Shown here one piece after another: positions 9,297-16,119 of a DNA stretch of 64,000 bases (position 1 is the first letter of the stretch; every line of letters begins with the position of its first letter). The notes under the pieces were generated by a model. The model was not told the DNA's origin, did no database searches, and worked only from the letters and a program-made list of their open reading frames with translations. Made by a program: the position numbers and the translations under genes. This DNA is from JBHGBM01 sp041946965 (GTDB lineage: Bacteria > Acidobacteriota > Terriglobia > Bryobacterales > Bryobacteraceae). Location of the stretch: positions 19,622-83,621 of the forward strand of contig JBHGBM010000013.1 of NCBI GenBank assembly GCA_041946965.1, given 5' to 3'.

Positions 9297-12200
9297 ATGT
9301 TCCGACACGCTGGGGTTGCCGCCGCGACGCTGGTGCTCGCCGCGGCGGCGCACGCGCAGGAAACGCGCGGACAGATCCTGGGACGCGTCGCGGATCAATC
9401 CGGCGCCGTGATCGCGGGCGCCACGGTTCGCGCCGTCAACACCGAAACCAACGTAGAGACGAAAGGCGCCAGCAACGCCACCGGCGATTACACGCTGCCC
9501 TACCTGATCCCCGGGGTCTACAGCATCAGCGCCGAGAGGGACGGATTCAAGAAGTTCCTGCGGGAGGGGATCACCGTCCAGATCGACGATAAGATCACCG
9601 TGGACGTGACTCTGGAGGTGGGTTCGGCGGCCGAAACCATCACGGTCACGGCCGAGGAACCGCTGGTGGAAGCCGCCGACGCTTCGCTCGGGCAAGTGGT
9701 GGACGAGCGCCGGGTGACGGAACTGCCGTTGAAGGACGGCAATCCCATGATGCTCGCCGACCTCAGCCCCGGCGTGATGAACCTGACCGGCAGCGGCTTT
9801 GAGCGGCCTTTCGATGTGGGCGGCCCTTCGAGCATTACGGTGAACGGAGTACGCACGGGACGCAACGAGTTCACCATGGACGGAGCGCCGAACACGGGAG
9901 GCGCCGGCGGCAACGTCGCCTACGCCCCGCCGGCCGGAACGGTTTCCGAGTTCAAGATCCAGACCGCGACGTTCGACGCCGCCAACGGGTTCGCCATGGG
10001 AGCGGTGGTCAACGTCAGCCTGAAGTCGGGCACCAACAAGATCCACGGCCAGGCGTACACCTTTCTGCAAAACCCCGTGCTGAACGCCAACTCGTTCTTC
10101 TCCAACATGGCGGGATTGCCGAAAGACGATTACCGCCAGAACCGCTGGGGAATAAACGCCAATGGCCCCGTGGTGCTGCCGCGCGTGTTCAACGGGCGCA
10201 ACCGTACGTTCTGGATGTACGGCTACGAAGGGATCAGGGATTCGCTGCCGCGCAGGGGCAGCAACATCGTCACCGTGCCTACCGCCGCGCAACGGCAGGG
10301 CGATCTCTCCGGTCTGCTGGCGCTCGGCTCGCGGTATCAGATTTATGACCCGGCTACGATCACCCCGGCCGGGAGCGGCCGGTTCAGCCGCCAGCCGCTG
10401 GCGGAGAACGTGATCCCGCGCTCGCGCATTTCGCCCGTGGCCACGGCGATCATGGAGCGTTACTGGCCGGCCGCGAACCTTCCGGGCGCGGCGGACGGCA
10501 CGGACAACTACACCGAGCCGCTGCTCGAAAAGAACCGTTTCTTCAGCCATGTGTTTCGCGTGGACCACAACCTGAGCGACCGGAACCGCTTCTTCGTGCG
10601 CGGGAACGCGAACAAGCGCTACAACATCGCGCAGCAGCGGTTCCACGGCGCCGCGGGCAACTTCGTGTGGCGCGAAAACCGCGGCTTCGCCATCGACGAT
10701 GTGTACGTGCTCACGCCCCGCTTCCTCATCAATACGCGCTACACGTACACGCGCTACTGGGAGACGAGGCACCCGGCCAGCATCGGGCTGGATATCACCA
10801 CGCTCGGCTTCGCGAAGAACTACGCCGCGGAAATCATCTCGGTGGACGCACGGGGCATGATGCTGCCGAACATCGACGTGGACAATTACGCGGAACTCAA
10901 CCCCGAGCGCAACCGCAAGAGCGCGAATGACATTCACAGCCTGGCGGCGAACTTCACGTGGATGGTCCGCAGCCACACCTTGCGTTTCGGCGGCGAGTAC
11001 CGCGTCTACCGCGACACCGCTTACGACCTGGGCCGCTCCGCCGGGCGCCTGCAATTCAGCACCGGCTGGACGCGCGGCCCCATGGACAACTCCACCGCCG
11101 CGCCGCTCGGACAGGACCTGGCCGCCTTCCTTCTGGGCCTGCCCACCGGCGGCAACGTCGACGTGAACGGATCCTACGCCCAGCAATACCAGGTATCCGG
11201 CTGGTATGTGCAGAACGCCTGGAAGGTGTCGCGCCGGCTCACGTTGAACTTCGGGCTGCGTTACGAATTGGAGGCGCCCACCACGGAGCGGTACAACCGC
11301 TCGATCCGCGGCTTCGATACCGCCAGCACCAACCCGATCGAAGCCGCGGCGCGCGTCAACTACGCGCGCGCGCCCATCCCGGAATTGCCGGTGGAAGCGT
11401 TTCGCGCGCGGGGCGGCGTCACCTTCGCCGGCGTCGGCAATGAGCCGCGCCAGCTTTGGACGAGCAACAAGAACAACTTCGCCCCGCGCGTTTCCGCGGC
11501 GTATCAACTGGGCCAGCGCAGCGTGATTCGCGGCGGGTACGGGATGTTCTTCGACATCGCGCGCCAGGACGTGAATCAAACCGGCTTCAACCGCCAGACT
11601 ACCCTCACGCCATCGCTTGATAACGGTCAGAACTTCATCGCCACGCTGGCGAACCCGTTCCCGGATGGGTTCATCCGGCCGGCGGGCGCTTCGCTGGGAC
11701 TCATGACCGCCGTGGGCCAGAGCGTCAGCGCTTTCAAACCGCTGCTGGCCAGCCCTTACATGGAGCGATGGCAATTCAGCGTGCAGCGGCGCATGGCCAA
11801 CCAGGCGCTGCTCGAGATCGCTTACGTCGGCTCCGCGGCGAACCGCATGCGCACCACGCGGCAGCTCGACCCCGTGCCGCGCGATCTGCTCAGCACCCTG
11901 CCCTATCGCGATCAGCCCGTGGTGGACCTGCTCAGCGCGGCGGTAACGAATCCGTTCTATCCCTTGCTGCCCAGCACGGGCCTCTCCGGCAGAACCGTGG
12001 CCCGCTCCCAACTGCTGCGTCCGTACCCGCATTTCACCGGCATCGCCTCCACCACCAACGAAGGGTCTTCCAGTTATCACTCCATGCAGACGCGTCTGGA
12101 GAAGCGGTTTTCGCGCGGCTACACGGTCACCGCCGCGTGGACGTGGGCAAAGTTCATGGAGGCCACCAGTTTCCTGAATGAAACCGACGCCCGCCCCGAG

Positions 12201-12755
12201 CGCGTCATCTCGGACCAGGACCGTTCGCACCGGCTCGTGGTCAGCAGCATCATGGAACTGCCGTTCGGCCGCCGGCGGCGATGGGGCGCATCCGCCCGGG
12301 GCCTGGTGGGCGCGCTCATCGGCGGGTGGCAGGCACAGGGCATTTACCAGGCCCAGAGCGGCGGACCGCTCGGTTTCTCCAACATCATCTTCAACGGCAA
12401 GCTCTCCGACATCCCGCTGCCGCCGGGCGAGCGAACCGCGCAGCGCTGGTTCAACACCGGCGCGGGTTTCGAGCGCGACTCCCGAAGATCGCTGAGCTAC
12501 AACATACGCACGTTCCCCTCGCGGCTCTCGGGTGTGCGGTCGCAGGGCCTGAACCGTTGGGACCTCTCCGCCACCAAGAACACGTACTTCGGGGAGCGTT
12601 CCTACGTGCAGTTCCGCTGCGAGTTTTCAAACGCGTTCAACCATACGCACTTCACCGCCCCAAACACCAGCCCCACGAACGCGGCCTTCGGAACCATCAC
12701 GGGAGTCCAGCAGATGCCGCGCTCGATTCAATTCGGGCTGAGAGTGATCTTCTAA
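9297..12755 (+). CDS. TonB-dependent receptor, Oar/carboxypeptidase-regulatory type
   Basis: Complete 1152-residue receptor. Start ATG 9297 gives the signal peptide MFRHAGVAAATLVLAAAAHA before QETRG. The regulatory-like domain (ILGRVADQSGAVIAGATVRA) covers about residues 22-105 and includes GFKKFLREGITVQ; then comes TVTAEEPLVEAADASLGQVV, the plug (ITVNGVRTGRNEFTMDGAPN) and the barrel with LTLNFGLRYELEAPTTERYN, ending IQFGLRVIF. It closely resembles the partial receptor at 1-2176 (shared LTLNxGxRxExExPxTERYNR), so the two are probably paralogues. Its stop overlaps by 4 bp the stop of the convergent GH28 gene. The role in pectin or oligosaccharide uptake is inferred from neighbours. Confidence 0.93.
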   Translation: MFRHAGVAAATLVLAAAAHAQETRGQILGRVADQSGAVIAGATVRAVNTETNVETKGASNATGDYTLPYLIPGVYSISAERDGFKKFLREGITVQIDDKITVDVTLEVGSAAETITVTAEEPLVEAADASLGQVVDERRVTELPLKDGNPMMLADLSPGVMNLTGSGFERPFDVGGPSSITVNGVRTGRNEFTMDGAPNTGGAGGNVAYAPPAGTVSEFKIQTATFDAANGFAMGAVVNVSLKSGTNKIHGQAYTFLQNPVLNANSFFSNMAGLPKDDYRQNRWGINANGPVVLPRVFNGRNRTFWMYGYEGIRDSLPRRGSNIVTVPTAAQRQGDLSGLLALGSRYQIYDPATITPAGSGRFSRQPLAENVIPRSRISPVATAIMERYWPAANLPGAADGTDNYTEPLLEKNRFFSHVFRVDHNLSDRNRFFVRGNANKRYNIAQQRFHGAAGNFVWRENRGFAIDDVYVLTPRFLINTRYTYTRYWETRHPASIGLDITTLGFAKNYAAEIISVDARGMMLPNIDVDNYAELNPERNRKSANDIHSLAANFTWMVRSHTLRFGGEYRVYRDTAYDLGRSAGRLQFSTGWTRGPMDNSTAAPLGQDLAAFLLGLPTGGNVDVNGSYAQQYQVSGWYVQNAWKVSRRLTLNFGLRYELEAPTTERYNRSIRGFDTASTNPIEAAARVNYARAPIPELPVEAFRARGGVTFAGVGNEPRQLWTSNKNNFAPRVSAAYQLGQRSVIRGGYGMFFDIARQDVNQTGFNRQTTLTPSLDNGQNFIATLANPFPDGFIRPAGASLGLMTAVGQSVSAFKPLLASPYMERWQFSVQRRMANQALLEIAYVGSAANRMRTTRQLDPVPRDLLSTLPYRDQPVVDLLSAAVTNPFYPLLPSTGLSGRTVARSQLLRPYPHFTGIASTTNEGSSSYHSMQTRLEKRFSRGYTVTAAWTWAKFMEATSFLNETDARPERVISDQDRSHRLVVSSIMELPFGRRRRWGASARGLVGALIGGWQAQGIYQAQSGGPLGFSNIIFNGKLSDIPLPPGERTAQRWFNTGAGFERDSRRSLSYNIRTFPSRLSGVRSQGLNRWDLSATKNTYFGERSYVQFRCEFSNAFNHTHFTAPNTSPTNAAFGTITGVQQMPRSIQFGLRVIF

Positions 12756-14359
12756 ACCGACACCGCCGAGCTGCGCGCGCCGCCGGAAAGGCGCACCGCC
12801 TGGCGTGCCCCGCGCAATTCGCTGGCCGTAACCGATACCCGCTCGCTGGCTTCGCCCGCAACCTCCAGAAATGTGCCGGTTCCTTCGGGGGCGCAGCAGC
12901 CGCGCAAAAAGGCGCCGCGCGTGCCGGTCAGTTTCATGACGGGCTGCTCACCGGGGATGGCGCTGGAGCGGAAGCCGTCCAGGTCCAGGTCCTTCACGTC
13001 GTCGCAAACCAGCGCGGGCCGGGATTCGCCTTCGGCCGCCGTAACCTCAATGCCGCGCAGCCGCAGCGCCCTCACGTGGCGGCAATAGAGGCCGTACGAG
13101 GGCAGGCGGCCGAACATGCGCGCTTCCGGATAAGACTTTTCCTGCTCGGGGATCTCGCGCGCAACCCACGCAGCCTGACCGCGTTCTTCGGTGTCGATGC
13201 GTATGTTCGAGAGCGTGATGTCTTCAGCGTCAAAGCCGGGCAGTCCCGTTATCGAGCTGGTCAGGATGGCGCCGGTGGCGTGCACGTTTTCGATGAGGAC
13301 GCCGCGCAGCGTGCCCGGCGTGCCGTCCGGGCGCGGGCGGCGGTTGCCCCGGCGCAGGAAGAGCGGCGTGCGCACGTTCTGCATGCGGATGTTCGAGATG
13401 GTGACGCCTTCCAGCCAGCCGCCGTCCACCACTTCCAGCGCGATGCCGGAAATGACCCGCGCCTTCGGATCCACCCGCTCGTTGAAGATCACGGAATTGG
13501 TGAACGTCACGTTCTCGAATCCGCCGCGCGAGGCGGTGCCGAACTTCAGGCCGTTGCAGCAGCAGGTGAGCACGCAGTTGGTGATGGTGATGTTCTTCGT
13601 GACGCGCACCGATTCCCCGTAGGGGTTCTCGCTCTTGAGGCAGATGGCGTCGTCGCCCGTGTCGATGAGGCAGCCGGAAATGAACACGTTGCGGCAGCCC
13701 GTTGGGTCAATGCCGTCCGTGTTCGGGCCGGTCACGGGGTTGCGGATGGTGATGCCGCGGATCACGACGTTGTCGCAGTTGACCGGCCGCAGCGTCCAGC
13801 CGGATGCGTTTTCCAGGCGGACGTCTTCGATCCGCACGTGCCGGCACCCGGCGAACTCGACCATCGGCGAGGCGCGGTCGAGCGGTTTCCAATCGTATGT
13901 CGCCACGTCGCGCCAGCTCTCCTCGGGCGGCGGCGCCTTGCGGCCGCTGGGTTGCCAGAACGCGGGCCCCTGCCCGTCGATCCGGCCCGGCCCGGCCAGC
14001 CCCACGTTCTCCGCATCGCCCGCGAATACCAGGTGCTTCTGGTTGGCGTCGCCCTTTTCAGGCGGGCCCGGAGACTTGCTGTAGTCGCCGATGTTTCTGC
14101 TGCCCAGCAGCGTCGCGCCCGCTTCCAGATACAGCGTGACGTTGCTCTTGAGCACCACCGTTCCGGCCAAGTACGTGCCCGGGCCGGCGTAGACCACGCC
14201 GCCGCCGGAGCCGTGACAGACGTCGATGGCGCGGTTGATGGCTTCCGTGTCGAGTGTCTTCCCGTCCGCCGCCGCCCCGTGCGCGCGCACGTCGAAGAGC
14301 CGTGCCGCGGCCTGCGCTCCGGGCGCCAGGGAAAGTGCAAGCAGATCGCGTCGCTTCAT
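12752..14359 (-). CDS. GH28-fold (polygalacturonase-like) enzyme with non-canonical catalytic motif
   Basis: A 535-residue right-handed beta-helix protein. It opens with an RR leader (MKRRDLLALSLAPGAQAAA) and the GH28 N-terminal signature FDVRAHGAAADGKTLDTEAI. The NTDG motif is at residues 213-216 and DD at 236-237. The position of the usual GHG motif reads CNG (268-270, in CCNGLKFGTAS), so the catalytic-site His is Asn, and the RIK motif is replaced by a SGIALEVVDGG segment. The fold is secure, but the substrate and even glycosidase activity are open; a pectin fragment is likely from context. The gene is convergent with a TonB receptor (4-bp overlap of stops) and only 24 bp separate its start from the next divergent gene. 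Confidence 0.85.
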   Translation of the reverse strand: MKRRDLLALSLAPGAQAAARLFDVRAHGAAADGKTLDTEAINRAIDVCHGSGGGVVYAGPGTYLAGTVVLKSNVTLYLEAGATLLGSRNIGDYSKSPGPPEKGDANQKHLVFAGDAENVGLAGPGRIDGQGPAFWQPSGRKAPPPEESWRDVATYDWKPLDRASPMVEFAGCRHVRIEDVRLENASGWTLRPVNCDNVVIRGITIRNPVTGPNTDGIDPTGCRNVFISGCLIDTGDDAICLKSENPYGESVRVTKNITITNCVLTCCCNGLKFGTASRGGFENVTFTNSVIFNERVDPKARVISGIALEVVDGGWLEGVTISNIRMQNVRTPLFLRRGNRRPRPDGTPGTLRGVLIENVHATGAILTSSITGLPGFDAEDITLSNIRIDTEERGQAAWVAREIPEQEKSYPEARMFGRLPSYGLYCRHVRALRLRGIEVTAAEGESRPALVCDDVKDLDLDGFRSSAIPGEQPVMKLTGTRGAFLRGCCAPEGTGTFLEVAGEASERVSVTASELRGARQAVRLSGGARSSAVSV

Positions 14360-14383
14360 GGAACCCTATAGTACACTGTCGCC
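14360..14383. promoter_or_regulatory. 24-bp divergent spacer with overlapping -10 elements
   Basis: TATAGT (14367-14372) reads rightward and TACTAT (14373-14368) reads leftward around a CTATAG palindrome. The spacer contains no Shine-Dalgarno site for either gene. Any promoter here must share its core between both directions and give leaders of only a few nucleotides. Confidence 0.4.
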
Positions 14384-14965
14384 ATGGCAAAATCCCCCGG
14401 CGGCATGCTCTCGAAGATTCTTGAAAACCTGCGCTTGCGGACCGGCAAGGACCTCGCCCAGTGGAGCCGCGTGGTGAAGAAGCAAGGTCCGGCGGGCCGC
14501 AAAAGACGCGTCGAGTGGCTGATGAAGGAACACGGCATCGGCCGCGTGGCGGCGGGCCTCATCGCGTCGGAAGCCGAGGGGAAGCGAACCGATTACAGCG
14601 ATGCGGCGGGGCTGATCGAGGGCATATTCTCCGGTCCGAAGTCCGCCCTGCGCCCGCTCTACGAGGAGATCGCGGCGGCGGCCAAGGCCCTCGGCGCGGA
14701 CGTGGAGACGGCGCCCGCGCGCACTCAGGTGACGTTCCGCCGCGGCCTCATGTTCGCGTGGGTCAAAGCGCCCACGAGCACGCGCCTCGATCTCGGCCTC
14801 GCGTTGCCCGGCATGAATGCCGGAGGCCGGTTGCTGCCGATCCCCGGCGCAAACGACAAGGACCGGGTGCGGCTGCGGGTCGCCATCTCTTCGCGCGCGG
14901 ACATCGACGCCGAAGTGAAGAGTTGGCTTGCCGCCGCCTATGGCTGCGCTGCCGGTTGCCGTTGA
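14384..14965 (+). CDS. DUF4287 + DUF5655 protein
   Basis: A 193-residue cytoplasmic protein with two small domains that often occur together. Residues about 10-65 match DUF4287 (LRLRTGKDLAQWSRVVKK ... VEWLMKEHGIGRVAAGLIA) and residues about 85-180 match DUF5655 (ALRPLYEEIAAAAKALG ... RTQVTFRRGLMFAWVK). No enzymatic function is established for the pair. The ATG has no Shine-Dalgarno site and lies 11 bp after a -10-like hexamer, so it may be leaderless. It is a lone gene, divergent from the GH28-like gene and convergent with the DoxX-like gene. Confidence 0.75.
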   Translation: MAKSPGGMLSKILENLRLRTGKDLAQWSRVVKKQGPAGRKRRVEWLMKEHGIGRVAAGLIASEAEGKRTDYSDAAGLIEGIFSGPKSALRPLYEEIAAAAKALGADVETAPARTQVTFRRGLMFAWVKAPTSTRLDLGLALPGMNAGGRLLPIPGANDKDRVRLRVAISSRADIDAEVKSWLAAAYGCAAGCR

Positions 14966-14974
14966 GCCGCCCAA

Positions 14975-15394
14975 TCATACGTCGAATTCCCGCGCCAGCC
15001 GCCACAACGCAAACGCGCCCAGCGCCAGTCCGAGGTCGCGCAGCGCGACGTCCAGGTACAATCCCATGCTGGCCAGGTCTGCGATGATCAGGCCCAGCCA
15101 CACCCCCACGATCAGCGCGCCGATGCGCGGCTTCAGCGCAACCAGGACGCCGGCAAGAATCTCAATCGCTCCCGCCACCAGCATCAGGTTGTGTCCGCCG
15201 ACAGGAGACAGCGGCGCAATCCACGGCGCCAGGTACTGGTCCCAGTTCGCCAGCAGATGAAAGAACTTGTCCAGGCCGGCGACGATTGGCGCCGCGCTGA
15301 ACGCCACATGTAGGATTTGATACGCCTGCCAGGCAGGGCGGCTGTGTTCGGCGGCGACGGCGCCGCTGTCCGGATTCGCAACGATGGTGCTCAT
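14975..15394 (-). CDS. DoxX-like four-helix membrane protein
   Basis: A 139-residue membrane protein with four predicted helices: around ILHVAFSAAPIVAGLDKFFH, NLMLVAGAIEILAGVLVAL, IGALIVGVWLGLIIADLASM and YLDVALRDLGLALGAFALWR. This matches the DoxX-like/SURF4 layout, including the conserved GLDKF after helix 1. The start at 15394 is preferred over in-frame upstream codons because a GGAGGG site lies just before it and the residues upstream are not hydrophobic. It is divergent from the ECF sigma gene across 85 bp, a pairing that suggests co-regulation. The function is not known; DoxX-type proteins are linked to redox and thiol stress in some bacteria. Confidence 0.72.
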   Translation of the reverse strand: MSTIVANPDSGAVAAEHSRPAWQAYQILHVAFSAAPIVAGLDKFFHLLANWDQYLAPWIAPLSPVGGHNLMLVAGAIEILAGVLVALKPRIGALIVGVWLGLIIADLASMGLYLDVALRDLGLALGAFALWRLAREFDV

Positions 15395-15464
15395 ATGCCC
15401 TCCATCCGGACAGAGCGGCCAGCCTCCCATTCGTTGCACGCGACTGTGCGAAAACGCGCCTGCA

Positions 15465-15478
15465 ACCCCCGAGGGGGT
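15465..15478. repeat. Palindrome that includes the ribosome-binding site of the ECF sigma gene
   Basis: ACCCCC (15465-15470) and GGGGGT (15473-15478) are perfect complements separated by GA. The right arm is the G-run of the extended Shine-Dalgarno sequence AGGGGGTGAT (15472-15481). In RNA the site could be hidden by pairing, probably with a slightly larger loop than two bases. Confidence 0.4.
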
Positions 15479-15479
15479 G

Positions 15480-16118
15480 ATGACTCTATTAAGCATGGTG
15501 CCCGTGGAAACACCGGATATCGAGATCGTCGAGCGCGTGCGCTCCGGCGAAACCGGTCTGTATGAACGGCTCATGCGCCGCTACAACCAGCGGCTTTACC
15601 GCGTCATCCGTTCGGTGATTCGCGACGACCTGGAAGCCGAAGACGTCCTTCAGGAAGCCTGGGTGCGCGCCTACGAGCACCTGGACCAGTTCGAGGGACG
15701 CTCCAGCTTCGCCGCCTGGGTCACGCGCATTGCCTACCACGAAGCGCTGGCCCGCGCCCGCAAGAGCAGGCGGTGGGTCCCGCTGGAAAACGAGGAAGGA
15801 GAAATTATGTCCGCCGCGAACCGTGACGTTTCTGAAACGCCCGAGTCCTCGGCCATGCGGAGCCAGTTGGCGAGGTTGCTTCAGGCCCAGGTGGAGAATC
15901 TTCCGGACATGTACCGCTCCGTGTTCGTGCTGCGCGAGATCGAACAACTGAGCACGGCGGAGACGGCCGAATGTCTGGGACTTTCCGAAGAGGCGGTGAA
16001 GACCCGGCTGCATCGCGCCCGCGCGGTGTTGCGCGCCGCGGTGCCCGAAACCTATGCTTTTCTGGGTCCGCGTTGCGATCGCACCGTGGCGCGCGTGCTC
16101 GCCCGGATCGGCGTGTAG
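15480..16118 (+). CDS. RNA polymerase sigma factor, ECF (sigma-70 family)
   Basis: A 212-residue extracytoplasmic-function sigma factor. Region 2 reads YERLMRRYNQRLYRVIRSVI ... DLEAEDVLQEAWVRAYEHL ... FAAWVTRIAYHEALARAR, and region 4 reads LPDMYRSVFVLREIEQLS ... LGLSEEAVKTRLHRARAVLR. A C-terminal tail (FLGPRCDRTVARVLARIGV) with a conserved-looking Cys is seen in some ECF groups. No anti-sigma gene is adjacent: the next gene is convergent. ATG 15480 lies inside an extended Shine-Dalgarno sequence with very short spacing, and ATG 15495 has a long spacing, so the start is uncertain between these two. The DoxX-like gene on the other side of the spacer is a plausible target. Confidence 0.9.
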   Translation: MTLLSMVPVETPDIEIVERVRSGETGLYERLMRRYNQRLYRVIRSVIRDDLEAEDVLQEAWVRAYEHLDQFEGRSSFAAWVTRIAYHEALARARKSRRWVPLENEEGEIMSAANRDVSETPESSAMRSQLARLLQAQVENLPDMYRSVFVLREIEQLSTAETAECLGLSEEAVKTRLHRARAVLRAAVPETYAFLGPRCDRTVARVLARIGV

Positions 16119-16119
16119 C

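Noticed and set aside
10371..10385. Possible second copy of the M14-linked palindrome (GGGAGCGGCC)
   Set aside because: Only the outer few bases match, and it lies within receptor coding sequence without a second arm.
9213..12230. Open frame of about 1000 codons on the minus strand
   Set aside because: It is antisense to the receptor at 9297-12755 and has the same shadow-frame composition; no signal, motif or ribosome-binding site supports it.
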